Source: Cristatella mucedo
Taxonomy: Eukaryota > Bryozoa > Phylactolaemata > Cristatellidae
Reading direction: 5' to 3'
Assembly (NCBI GenBank): GCA_009760855.2
Contig: WPIO01000538.1
Coordinates: 1-28,841, forward strand
Length of the DNA: 28,841 nucleotides
Below are positions 1 through 10,169 of this stretch, piece after piece (the stretch's first letter is position 1; each line of letters begins with the position of its first letter). The position numbers and the translations under genes were made by a program. The notes below the pieces were generated by a model. The model searched no databases. It saw only the letters and a list, made by a program, of their open reading frames with translations, and was not told where the DNA came from.

Positions 1-1253
1 TGCTGTGCCTTGCTTTAGGCAATTCTCACCTCAATAAACTCATTTCGCTTGAGTTTGCAGCGGATCGCGGAATATAAGTGAAATTTTAAATCATCTCGTC
101 GCAGCGTGCAGTAGCTTGTTGCAGAGTGCGGCGCCTTGCTTTAGGCGATTTCCACTTAAAGAACTTATTTCGCATGAGTCAGCAGAAGATCGCTGCATAT
201 AACGACACCTCGATGCTGCTCGTTTCAAGCGTGCAGTAACTTGCTGCTGAGTGTGGTGCCTTGCTTTAGAAAATTTGCACTTAAAAGAACTCATTTCGCA
301 TGAGTTTGAAGCAGATCGCGGAATATGAAGATACCTCGATACCGCTCGTTATAGCGTGGGATAACTTGCAGCAGAGTGCAGTGCCTTGCATTAAGCTATT
401 CGCATTTTTGCATAACTTATTTTGCATGAGGCTGCAGCAGATCGCTGAATACAAAGACACCTTCGATACTGCTCGTTCCAGCGTGCAGTAACTTGCTGCC
501 AGGAGAGTGCGCCGCCTTGCATTGAGCCATTCGCATTTGAATAACTTATTTTGCATTAGTCTGCAGCAGATCGCTAAATACAAGGACACCTCGATTATGC
601 TTGTACCAGCTTGCAGTAACTTCCGGCAGGGTGAGGCGCCATGCTTTAAGCTATTCAAACTTGAATAACTGGTTTCGCATGATTTCGCAGCAGATCCCAC
701 AAGATATCTAGATACTTTAAATCTACCCGTCGAATCGTGCAGGAGCTAGCGCAGAGTACCACAGCCTTGCTTTAGGACGTCGCACTTGAATAACTCATAT
801 TGCATGAGTTTTAGCTGCAGATCGCACACTAACTAAAAACTTGTGATATACTCGTAAGAGCATACGGGTTGTTGGCAGCAGAGTGCTGCTCCTTGCTTTA
901 GGCTACTCACACTTGAATAACTCATTTCGCATGGATGGGAACCTGATCGCAAAATATCTAGAAACCTTAAATATACTTGTCGAAGCTTGGGGTAGCTTGC
1001 AGCAGAATGTTGTGCCTTGCTTGAGGCCATTCCCATCTGAATTACTCATTTCGCTTGAGTTTGCAGCAGATCGCAGAATATAAGTGAAATCTCGAACCAT
1101 TTCGTAGCAGCGTGCAGTAGGTTGCTACAGAGTGTGGCGCCTTGCTTTAGGCTGTTCACACATGAATAACTCGTTTCACATGAGTTCGCATATGATCGCA
1201 CAATATCTAGAAACCTTAAATATACTTGGAGTGTGCGGTAGCTCTAAGCAGAG
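1..1253. repeat. HOR unit 1, shortened to about 10 monomers
   Basis: This copy starts at the monomer-1 landmark and ends at the next one, but is about 237 bp shorter than later units. Comparison with unit 2 shows that monomers 5 and 6 are missing. The text runs from the end of monomer 4 (CAGTAACTTGCTGC, near 497) directly into the end of monomer 6 (GGAGAG) and monomer 7 (TGCGCCGCC). Monomer 1 (first ~125 bp) and monomer 12 (about 1133-1253) are of an alternative subtype, with GCGGATCGCGG and CTCGTTTCACATGAG. The copy also has many single-base indels relative to later units, so some differences may be sequencing errors near the edge. Confidence 0.85.
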
Positions 1254-1910
1254 TGCTGTGCCTTGCTTTAGGCAATTCTCACCTCAATAACTCATTTCGC
1301 TTGAGTTTGCAGCGGATCGCGGAATATAAGTGAAATTTTAAATCATCTCGTCGCAGCGTGCAGTAGCTTGTTGCAGAGTGCGGCGCCTTGCTTTAGGCGA
1401 TTTGCACTTAAAGAACTTATTTCGCATGAGTCAGCAGAAGATCGCTGCATATAACGACACCTCGATGCTGCTCGTTCAAGCGTGCAGTAACTTGCTGCTG
1501 AGTGTGGTGCCTTGCTTTAGAAAAATTTGCACTTAAAGAACTCATTTCGCATGAGTTTGAAGCAGATCGCGGAATATGAAGATACCTCGATACCGCTCGT
1601 TATAGCGTGGGATAACTTGCAGCAGAGTGCAGTGCCTTGCATTAAGCTATTCGCATTTGCATAACTTATTTTGCATGAGGCTGCAGCAGATCGCTGAATA
1701 CAAAGACACCTCGATACTGCTCGTTCCAGCGTGCAGTAACTTGCTGCAAACTGCATCTCCTTGCTTTAAGCTATTTACACTTGAAAAAACTGGTTTCGCA
1801 TGAGTTTGCAGCAGGTCGCACAATATCTACATACTTTAAATGCACCTGTCGAGGCCTGCTGGAGCTAGCAGCAGAGTGCAGAGCCTTGCTTTAGGCAATC
1901 GCACTTGAAT

Positions 1911-1929
1911 AACTCATTTCGCATGAGTT
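1911..1929. other. Palindrome AACTCAT-TTCGC-ATGAGTT (HOR monomer 6 example)
   Basis: Perfect 7-bp inverted arms around a 5-base centre, AACTCATTTCGCATGAGTT. The same 19 bases occur in monomer 3 of each HOR unit (for example 1539-1557) and monomer 6, and in the m3-like monomers near 8969 and 9219. It sits in the best-conserved part of the monomer. Its function is unknown. A dimeric DNA-binding protein site or a cruciform/hairpin are the natural possibilities. Confidence 0.85.
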
Positions 1930-2282
1930 TGCTGCAGATCGCGATATATTAGGATACCTCGATACTGCTCCATATAGTCTGTAATAACTTGAGGGAGAGT
2001 GCGCCGCCTTGCATTGAGCCATTCGCATTTGAATAACTTATTTTGCATTAGTCTGCAGCAGATCGCTAAATACAAGGACACCTCGATTATGCTTGTACCA
2101 GCTTGCAGTAACTTCCGGCAGGGTGAGGCGCCATGCTTTAAGCTATTCAAACTTGAATAACTGGTTTCGCATGATTTCGCAGCAGATCCCACAAGATATC
2201 TAGATACTTTAAATCTACCCGTCGAATCGTGCAGGAGCTAGCAGCAGAGTACACAGCCTTGCTTTAGGACGTCGCACTTGAA

Positions 2283-2303
2283 TAACTCATATTGCATGAG
2301 TTA
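2283..2303. other. Palindrome with 8-bp arms (HOR monomer 9 example)
   Basis: TAACTCAT and ATGAGTTA flank the centre ATTGC. The centre differs from the TTCGC of monomers 3 and 6, but the arms are preserved and even one base pair longer. Arm conservation despite a changed centre suggests the symmetry, not only the sequence, is kept. It repeats in each complete HOR unit. Confidence 0.8.
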
Positions 2304-2743
2304 GCTGCAGATCGCACACTAACTAAAAACTTGTGATATACTCGTAAGAGCATACGGTTGTTGGCAGCAGAGTGCTGCTCCTTGCTTTAGGCTACTCACA
2401 CTTGAATAACTCATTTCGCATGGATGGGAACCTGATCGCAAAATATCTAGAAACCTTAAATATACTTGTCGAAGCTTGGGGTAGCTTGCAGCAGAATGTT
2501 GTGCCTTGCTTGAGGCCATTCCCATCTGAATTACTCATTTCGCTTGAGTTTGCAGCAGATCGCAGAATATAAGTGAAATCTCGAACCATTTCGTAGCAGC
2601 GTGCAGTAGGTTGCTACAGAGTGTGGCGCCTTGCTTTAGGCTGTTCACACATGAATAACTATTTTCGCATGAGTTCGCACCTGATGACACAATAACTAGA
2701 AACCTTAAATATACTTGGAGTGTGCGGTAGCTCTAAGCAGAGT

Positions 2744-4230
2744 GCTGTGCCTTGCTTTAGGCAATTCCCACCTAAAAAAATTCATTACACTTAAGTTTGC
2801 AGCAGATCGCGAAATATAAGTGAAATCTCGAATCATCTTGTCGCAGCTTGCAGTAGCTTGATGCAAAGTGAGGCGCCTTGCTTTAGGCGATTTGCACTTA
2901 AAGAACTTATTTCGCATGAGTCAGCAGAAGATCGCTGCATATAACGACACCTCGATGCTGCTCGTTCAAGCGTGCAGTAACTTGCTGCTGAGTGTGGTGC
3001 CTTGCTTTAGAAAATTTGCACTTAAAGAACTCATTTCGCATGAGTTTGAAGCAGATCGCGGAATATGAAGATACCTCGATACCGCTCGTTATAGCGTGGG
3101 ATAACTTGCAGCAGAGTGCAGTGCCTTGCATTAAGCTATTCGCATTTGCATAACTTATTTTGCATGAGGCTGCAGCAGATCGCTGAATACAAAGACACCT
3201 CGATACTGCTCGTACCAGCGTGCAGTAACTTGCTGCAAACTGCATCTCCTTGCTTTAAGCTATTTACACTTGAAAACTGGTTTCGCATGAGTTTGCAGCA
3301 GGTCGCACAATATCTACATACTTTAAATGCACCTGTCGAGGCCTGCTGGAGCTAGCAGCAGAGTGCAGAGCCTTGCTTTAGGCAATCGCACTTGAATAAC
3401 TCATTTCGCATGAGTTTGCTGCAGATCGCGATATATTAGGATACCTCGATACTGCTCCATATAGTCTGTAATAACTTGAGGGAGAGTGCGCCGCCTTGCA
3501 TTGAGCCATTCGCATTTGAATAACTTATTTTGCATTAGTCTGCAGCAGATCGCTAAATACAAGGACACCTCGATTATGCTTGTACCAGCTTGCAGTAACT
3601 TCCGGCAGGGTGAGGCGCCATGCTTTAAGCTATTCAAACTTGAATAACTGGTTTCGCATGATTTCGCAGCAGATCCCACAAGATATCTAGATACTTTAAA
3701 TCTACCCGTCGAATCGTGCAGGAGCTAGCAGCAGAGTACACAGCCTTGCTTTAGGACGTCGCACTTGAATAACTCATATTGCATGAGTTAGCTGCAGATC
3801 GCACACTAACTAAAAACTTGTGATATACTCGTAAGAGCATACGGTTGTTGGCAGCAGAGTGCTGCTCCTTGCTTTAGGCTACTCACACTTGAATAACTCA
3901 TTTCGCATGGATGGGAACCTGATCGCAAAATATCTAGAAACCTTAAATATACTTGTCGAAGCTTGGGGTAGCTTGCAGCAGAATGTTGTGCCTTGCTTGA
4001 GGCCATTCCCATCTGAATTACTCATTTCGCTTGAGTTTTGCAGCAGATCGCAGAATATAAGTGAAATCTCGAACCATTTCGTAGCAGCGTGCAGTAGGTT
4101 GCTACAGAGTGTGGCGCCTTGCTTTAGGCTGTTCACACATGAATAACTATTTTCGCATGAGTTCGCACCTGATGACACAATAACTAGAAACCTTAAATAT
4201 ACTTGGAGTGTGCGGTAGCTCTAAGCAGAG
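2744..4230. repeat. HOR unit 3, reference 12-monomer unit
   Basis: Monomer starts read directly from the sequence are m1 2744, m2 2869, m3 2993, m4 3117, m5 3241, m6 3364, m7 3487, m8 3611, m9 3737, m10 3860, m11 3984 and m12 4110; the lengths sum to 1487 bp. Three classes differ in the 3' half. Class A has TATCTAGAWAC..TTAAAT (m5, m8, m10, with m12 close). Class B has GACACCTCGAT or GATACCTCGAT (m2, m3, m4, m6, m7). Class C has TATAAGTGAAATCTCGAA (m1, m11). m9 is a divergent type with ACACTAACTAAAAACTTGTG. m4 resembles m7 and m5 resembles m8, so the unit contains an older 3-monomer duplication. Confidence 0.93.
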
Positions 4231-5720
4231 TGCTGTGCCTTGCTTTAGGCAATTCCCACCTAAAAAATTCATTACACTTAAGTTTGCAGCAGATCGCGAA
4301 ATATAAGTGAAATCTCGAATCATCTTGTCGCAGCTTGCAGTAGCTTGATGCAAAGTGAGGCGCCTTGCTTTAGGCGATTTGCACTTAAAGAACTTATTTC
4401 GCATGAGTCAGCAGAAGATCGCTGCATATAACGACACCTCGATGCTGCTCGTTCAAGCGTGCAGTAACTTGCTGCTGAGAGTGTGGTGCCTTGCTTTAGA
4501 AAATTTGCACTTAAAGAACTCATTTCGCATGAGTTTGAAGCAGATCGCGGAATATGAAGATACCTCGATACCGCTCGTTATAGCGTGGGATAACTTGCAG
4601 CAGAGTGCAGTGCCTTGCATTAAGCTATTCGCATTTGCATAACTTATTTTGCATGAGGCTGCAGCAGATCGCTGAATACAAAGACACCTCGATACTGCTC
4701 GTACCAGCGTGCAGTAACTTGCTGCAAACTGCATCTCCTTGCTTTAAGCTATTTACACTTGAAAAACTGGTTTCGCATGAGTTTGCAGCAGGTCGCACAA
4801 TATCTACATACTTTAAATGCACCTGTCGAGGCCTGCTGGAGCTAGCAGCAGAGTGCAGAGCCTTGCTTTAGGCAATCGCACTTGAATAACTCATTTCGCA
4901 TGAGTTTGCTGCAGATCGCGATATATTAGGATACCTCGATACTGCTCCATATAGTCTGTAATAACTTGAGGGAGAGTGCGCCGCCTTGCATTGAGCCATT
5001 CGCATTTGAATAACTTATTTTGCATTAGTCTGCAGCAGATCGCTAAATACAAGGACACCTCGATTATGCTTGTACCAGCTTGCAGTAACTTCCGGCAGGG
5101 TGAGGCGCCATGCTTTAAGCTATTCAAACTTGAATAACTGGTTTCGCATGATTTCGCAGCAGATCCCACAAGATATCTAGATACTTTAAATCTACCCGTC
5201 GAATCGTGCAGGAGCTAGCAGCAGAGTACACAGCCTTGCTTTAGGACGTCGCACTTGAATAACTCATATTGCATGAGTTAGCTGCAGATCGCACACTAAC
5301 TAAAAACTTGTGATATACTCGTAAGAGCATACGGTTGTTGGCAGCAGAGTGCTGCTCCTTGCTTTAGGCTACTCACACTTGAATAACTCATTTCGCATGG
5401 ATGGGAACCTGATCGCAAAATATCTAGAAACCTTAAATATACTTGTCGAAGCTTGGGGTAGCTTGCAGCAGAATGTTGTGCCTTGCTTGAGGCCATTCCC
5501 ATCTGAATTACTCATTTCGCTTGAGTTTGCAGCAGATCGCAGAATATAAGTGAAATCTCGAACCATTTCGTAGCAGCGTGCAGTAGGTTGCTACAGAGTG
5601 TGGCGCCTTGCTTTAGGCTGTTCACACATGAATAACTATTTTTCGCATGAGTTCGCACCTGATGACACAATAACTAGAAACCTTAAATATACTTGGAGTG
5701 TGCGGTAGCTCTAAGCAGAG
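4231..5720. repeat. HOR unit 4 (12 monomers)
   Basis: A complete 1490-bp unit, nearly identical to unit 3. Visible differences are a 2-bp insertion in the m2/m3 junction (GCTGCTGAGAGTGTGG, near 4475) and small homopolymer changes such as TATTTTTCGC near 5638. Monomers 1 and 12 are the common subtype. Confidence 0.94.
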
Positions 5721-7207
5721 TGCTGTGCCTTGCTTTAGGCAATTCCCACCTAAAAAATTCATTACACTTAAGTTTGCAGCAGATCGCGAAATATAAGTGA
5801 AATCTCGAATCATCTTGTCGCAGCTTGCAGTAGCTTGATGCAAAGTGAGGCGCCTTGCTTTAGGCGATTTGCACTTAAAGAACTTATTTCGCATGAGTCA
5901 GCAGAAGATCGCTGCATATAACGACACCTCGATGCTGCTCGTTCAAGCGTGCAGTAACTTGCTGCTGAGTGTGGTGCCTTGCTTTAGAAAATTTGCACTT
6001 AAAGAACTCATTTCGCATGAGTTTGAAGCAGATCGCGGAATATGAAGATACCTCGATACCGCTCGTTATAGCGTGGGATAACTTGCAGCAGAGTGCAGTG
6101 CCTTGCATTAAGCTATTCGCATTTGCATAACTTATTTTGCATGAGGCTGCAGCAGATCGCTGAATACAAAGACACCTCGATACTGCTCGTACCAGCGTGC
6201 AGTAACTTGCTGCAAACTGCATCTCCTTGCTTTAAGCTATTTACACTTGAAAAACTGGTTTCGCATGAGTTTGCAGCAGGTCGCACAATATCTACATACT
6301 TTAAATGCACCTGTCGAGGCCTGCTGGAGCTAGCAGCAGAGTGCAGAGCCTTGCTTTAGGCAATCGCACTTGAATAACTCATTTCGCATGAGTTTGCTGC
6401 AGATCGCGATATATTAGGATACCTCGATACTGCTCCATATAGTCTGTAATAACTTGAGGGAGAGTGCGCCGCCTTGCATTGAGCCATTCGCATTTGAATA
6501 ACTTATTTTGCATTAGTCTGCAGCAGATCGCTAAATACAAGGACACCTCGATTATGCTTGTACCAGCTTGCAGTAACTTCCGGCAGGGTGAGGCGCCATG
6601 CTTTAAGCTATTCAAACTTGAATAACTGGTTTCGCATGATTTCGCAGCAGATCCCACAAGATATCTAGATACTTTAAATCTACCCGTCGAATCGTGCAGG
6701 AGCTAGCAGCAGAGTACACAGCCTTGCTTTAGGACGTCGCACTTGAATAACTCATATTGCATGAGTTAGCTGCAGATCGCACACTAACTAAAAACTTGTG
6801 ATATACTCGTAAGAGCATACGGTTGTTGGCAGCAGAGTGCTGCTCCTTGCTTTAGGCTACTCACACTTGAATAACTCATTTCGCATGGATGGGAACCTGA
6901 TCGCAAAATATCTAGAAACCTTAAATATACTTGTCGAAGCTTGGGGTAGCTTGCAGCAGAATGTTGTGCCTTGCTTGAGGCCATTCCCATCTGAATTACT
7001 CATTTCGCTTGAGTTTGCAGCAGATCGCAGAATATAAGTGAAATCTCGAACCATTTCGTAGCAGCGTGCAGTAGGTTGCTACAGAGTGTGGCGCCTTGCT
7101 TTAGGCTGTTCACACATGAATAACTATTTTCGCATGAGTTCGCACCTGATGACACAATAACTAGAAACCTTAAATATACTTGGAGTGTGCGGTAGCTCTA
7201 AGCAGAG
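5721..7207. repeat. HOR unit 5 (12 monomers)
   Basis: A complete 1487-bp unit with the same order and the same variants as units 3 and 4. It is the last full unit before order breaks down. Nothing in it suggests independent decay, so the loss of HOR structure further right is abrupt rather than gradual. Confidence 0.94.
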
Positions 7208-7456
7208 TGCTGTGCCTTGCTTTAGGCAATTCCCACCTAAAAAATTCATTACACTTAAGTTTGCAGCAGATCGCGAAATATAAGTGAAATCTCGAATCAT
7301 CTCGTCGCAGCTTGCAGTAGCTTGTTGCAAAGTGAGGCGCCTTGCTTTAGGCGATTTGCACTTAAAGAACTTATTTCGCATGAGTCAGGAAAAGATCGCT
7401 GAATATAAAGACACCTCGACGCTGCTCGTACTAGCGTGCAGTAACTGGCTGCAGAG
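7208..7456. repeat. Partial HOR unit 6 ending in a hybrid monomer
   Basis: Monomer 1 (7208-7332) follows the common subtype, but has CATCTCGTCG and CTTGTTGCAAAG where units 3-5 have CATCTTGTCG and CTTGATGCAAAG. The next monomer (7333-7456) begins as m2 (TGAGGCGCC.. CATGAGTCAG). It then continues as m4 or a relative (GAATATAAAGACACCTCGAC.. ACTAGCGTGCAG). It therefore looks like an m2/m4 chimera and marks the end of the HOR domain. Confidence 0.8.
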
Positions 7457-9431
7457 TGCTGAGCCTTGCTTTAGACTATTAACACTTAAAAAACTGGTTT
7501 TGCTTGAATTCGCATCAGATCGCACAATATCTAGATACTTTATATCCACCCGTCGAAGCGTGGGGAGCTGGCAGCAGAGTGCAGAGCCTTGCTTTAGGCA
7601 ACTGCACTTAAATAACTCATTTCCCATGACATCGATGCAGATCGCACACTAACTACAAACTTTTAATATACTCGTCAGAGCATACAGTAGCTGCAGCAGA
7701 GTGCAGCACCTTGCTTTAGGCTATTCGCACATGAATATCTTGTTTCGCATGAGTTCGCACCTGATCGTACAACATCTAGAAACCTTAAATATACTTGTCG
7801 GAGTGTATGGTAGCTCTAAGCAGAGTGCTGTGCCTTACTTTAGGCAATTCCCACATAAATAACTCATTTCGTTTGAGTTTGGAGCAGATCGCGAAATATA
7901 AGTGAAATCTCGAATCGTCTTGCCTCAGCGTTCAGTAGCTTGCTGCAGAGTGCGGTTCCTTGCTTTAGGCGATTTGCACTTAAAGAAATTATTTTTCATG
8001 AGACTGCAAAAGATGGCTGAATATAAAGACACCTCGATACTGCTAGTAGCAGAGTGAAGTAACTTGCTGCAGAGTGCTGTGTCTTGCTTTAGGCTATTCA
8101 CACTTAAATAACTGGTTTTCCATGAGTTAGCATCAGATCGCACAATATCTAGATACTTTAAATCCACCCGTCGAAGCGTGCGGGAGCTGGCTGCAGAGTG
8201 CAGAGCCTGCTTTAAGCAATCGTACTTTAATAACTCATTTTGCATGACATTGCTGCAGATCGCACACTAACTAAAAACTTTTAACATACTCGTCAGAGAA
8301 TACAGTAGCTGCAGCAAAATGCTGCACCTTCCTGTAGGCTATTCGCACTTATATAACTCGTTTTGCATGAGTTGGCACCTGATCGCACAATATCTAGAAA
8401 CCTTTAATGTACTTGTCGGAGCTTGGGGTAGCTTGCAGCAGATTGCTGTGCCTTGCTTTAGGCCATTCCCACCTAAACAACTCATTTCGCTTGAGTTTAC
8501 AGCAGATCGCGGAATATAAGACATCTCGAATATGCTCGTACCAGCGTGCAGTAACTTGCTGCAGAGTGTGGAGCGTTGCTTTAAGCTATTGGCACTTAAA
8601 TAACTCGTTTTGCATAAGTTCGCACCTGGTCGCACAATATCTAGAAACCTAAAATACTTGGAGTGTGCGGTAGCTCCATGCAGAGTGCTGTGCCTTGCTT
8701 AAGGCAATTCCCACCTAAATGACGCATTTCGCTTGAGTTTGCAGTAGATCGCATAATATAAGTGAAATCTCAAATCATCTCGTCGCAGCTTGCAGTAGCT
8801 TGTTGCAGAGTGCTGCGCCTTTCTTCAAGCGATTTGCACTTAAAGTACTTATTTCGAATGAGTCAGCAGAAGATCGCTGCATATAACGACACTTTGATAC
8901 TGCTCGTACAAGCGTGCAGTAACTTGCTGCAGAGTGTGGTGCCTTGCTTTAGTCAATTTGTACTAGAAGAACTCATTTCGCATGAGTTTGAAGCAGATCG
9001 CGAAATGTGAACATACCTCGATACTGCTCGTTATAGCGTGGGATAACTTGCAGCAGAGTGCATGGCCTTGCATTAAGTCATTCGCATTTGCATAACTTAT
9101 TTTGCATGAGTCTGCAGCAGATCGCGGAATATAAGTGAAATCTCGAATCATTTCGTCACAGCGTGCAGTAGCTTGCTGCATAGTGTGGAGCCTTGCTTTA
9201 GGCCAATTGCACTTAAAGAACTCATTTCGCATGAGTTTGCAGCAGATCACGGAATATGAAAATGCCTTGATAGTGCTCGTTGTAGTATGCAATAAATTGC
9301 TGCAGAGTGCGGCGCCTTGCTTTAGGCGATTTGCATTTAAAGAACTCATTTTGCATGAGTTTGCAGCAGATCGCAGAATGTGAAGATGCCTCGATACTGC
9401 TCGTTATAGCACGCGATAACTTGCTCCAGAG

Positions 9432-9567
9432 TGCAGTGTTTTGCATTAGGCTATTCACACTTGAATAACTTATTTTGCACGAGTCTGTAGCAGATCACTG
9501 AATACAAAGACACGTCGATACTGCTCTTACCAGCGTGCAGTAACTTGCTTTAGACTTCAGGGCAGAG
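9432..9567. repeat. m4-like monomer with about 12 extra bases
   Basis: The monomer follows m4 (TGCAGTGTTTTGCATTAGG.. ATACAAAGACACG..). After CAGTAACTTGCT it carries TTAGACTTCAGG before GCAGAG, where other monomers go straight to GCAGAG. The extra segment, about 9550-9561, does not match the local monomer consensus. It is too short to identify a source. Confidence 0.65.
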
Positions 9568-9816
9568 TACTGCACCTTGCTTTAGGCTATTCGCACTTGA
9601 ATAACTCGTTTGGCATGGGTTGGCACCTGATCGCACAATATCTAGAAACCTCAAATATACTTAAAGGAGTGTGCGGTAGCTCTAACCAGAGTGCTGTGCC
9701 TTGCTTTAGGCCATTCCCTCCTAAATAACTTATTTCGCTTGAGTTTGCAGCAGATCGCGGAATATAAGTGAAATCTCTAATCATTTCGTCGCAGCGTGCA
9801 GTAGCTAGCTGCATAG

Positions 9817-9923
9817 TGTGGCGCCATGCCGGAGGCGATTTGCACTTAAAGAACTCATTTCGCTTGAGTTTGCGATGATGCCTCGATAGTGCTCGTTGTA
9901 GTGTGCAGTAACGTGGTGCAGAG
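9817..9923. repeat. Truncated 107-bp monomer
   Basis: An m2/m3-like monomer in which GAGTTTGC is followed at once by GATGATGCCTCGATAG. The GCAGCAGATCGCGGAATAT-type stretch found in its relatives is missing, a loss of about 17 bp. It also has an unusual start, CCATGCCGGAGGCG. This is the only monomer in the transition zone that lacks most of the conserved GCAGCAGATCGC segment. Confidence 0.75.
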
Positions 9924-10169
9924 TGCTGAGCCTTGCTTTAGACTATTCACACTTAAATAACTGGTTTTGCTTGAGTTCGCATCAGATCGCACAACATCAA
10001 GATACTTTAAATCCACCCGTCGAAGCGTGAGGAACTGGCTGCAAAGTGCAGAGCCTTGCTTTAGGCAACTTCACTTAAATAACTCATTTCGCACGAGTTC
10101 GCTGCAGAGCACACAGTAACTACAAACTTTTAAGATACTCGTAAGAGCATGCGGTAGCTAGTAGCAGAT

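Larger units (their letters stand above)
1254..2743. repeat. HOR unit 2 (12 monomers)
   Basis: A complete 1490-bp unit. Its monomer 1 (1254-1378) is the alternative subtype shared with unit 1: ATTCTCACCTCAATAACTC, GCGGATCGCGG, AAATTTTAAATC. Its monomer 12 (about 2622-2743) is the common subtype of later units, with AACTATTTTCGCATGAG and TGATGACACAATAAC. The subtype change therefore falls within this unit. Monomer 4 has GCTCGTTCCAGC where later units have GCTCGTACCAGC. Confidence 0.93.
1..7388. repeat. 12-mer higher-order repeat domain
   Basis: Landmarks such as the monomer starting TGCTGTGCC, preceded by GCTCTAAGCAGAG, return at 1254, 2744, 4231, 5721 and 7208, giving periods of 1490, 1487, 1490 and 1487 bp. 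That is 12 monomers of 121-126 bp. Monomers within one unit differ strongly from one another, while corresponding monomers in successive units are nearly identical apart from 1-2 bp indels and a few substitutions. This is the defining pattern of a higher-order repeat, as known from primate alpha satellite, and implies amplification of the whole 12-monomer block. Similarity to the HOR consensus fails inside the monomer at 7333, just after CATGAGTCAG. Confidence 0.95.
7389..10169. repeat. Divergent transition zone (about 22 monomers)
   Basis: Monomers here keep the conserved CATTTCGCATGAG / GCAGATCGC core but differ widely from each other and from both flanking domains. Several match HOR types in HOR order: m12, m1, m2 and m3 relatives begin near 8569, 8688, 8813 and 8937. 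Others are mixtures. A block from about 7490 to 7720 recurs about 620 bp (5 monomers) later at about 8111-8335, and its first part returns again near 9958. The pattern reads as an older, decayed relative of the HOR that escaped recent homogenisation. Confidence 0.85.

Noticed and set aside
40-55. AATAAA polyadenylation signal in the left edge
   Set aside because: It arises from one extra A in an error-rich region. The matching place in the next unit (near 1286) reads AATAAC.
1-7388. CRISPR array
   Set aside because: There are no short identical repeats separated by unique spacers of equal size. The entire period is repeated, spacers included.
7389-10169. Transposon insertion causing the transition zone
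   Set aside because: Monomer register continues through the zone, and I see no terminal inverted repeats, target-site duplication, LTR or poly-A tail. The only foreign-looking piece is about 12 bp near 9550.
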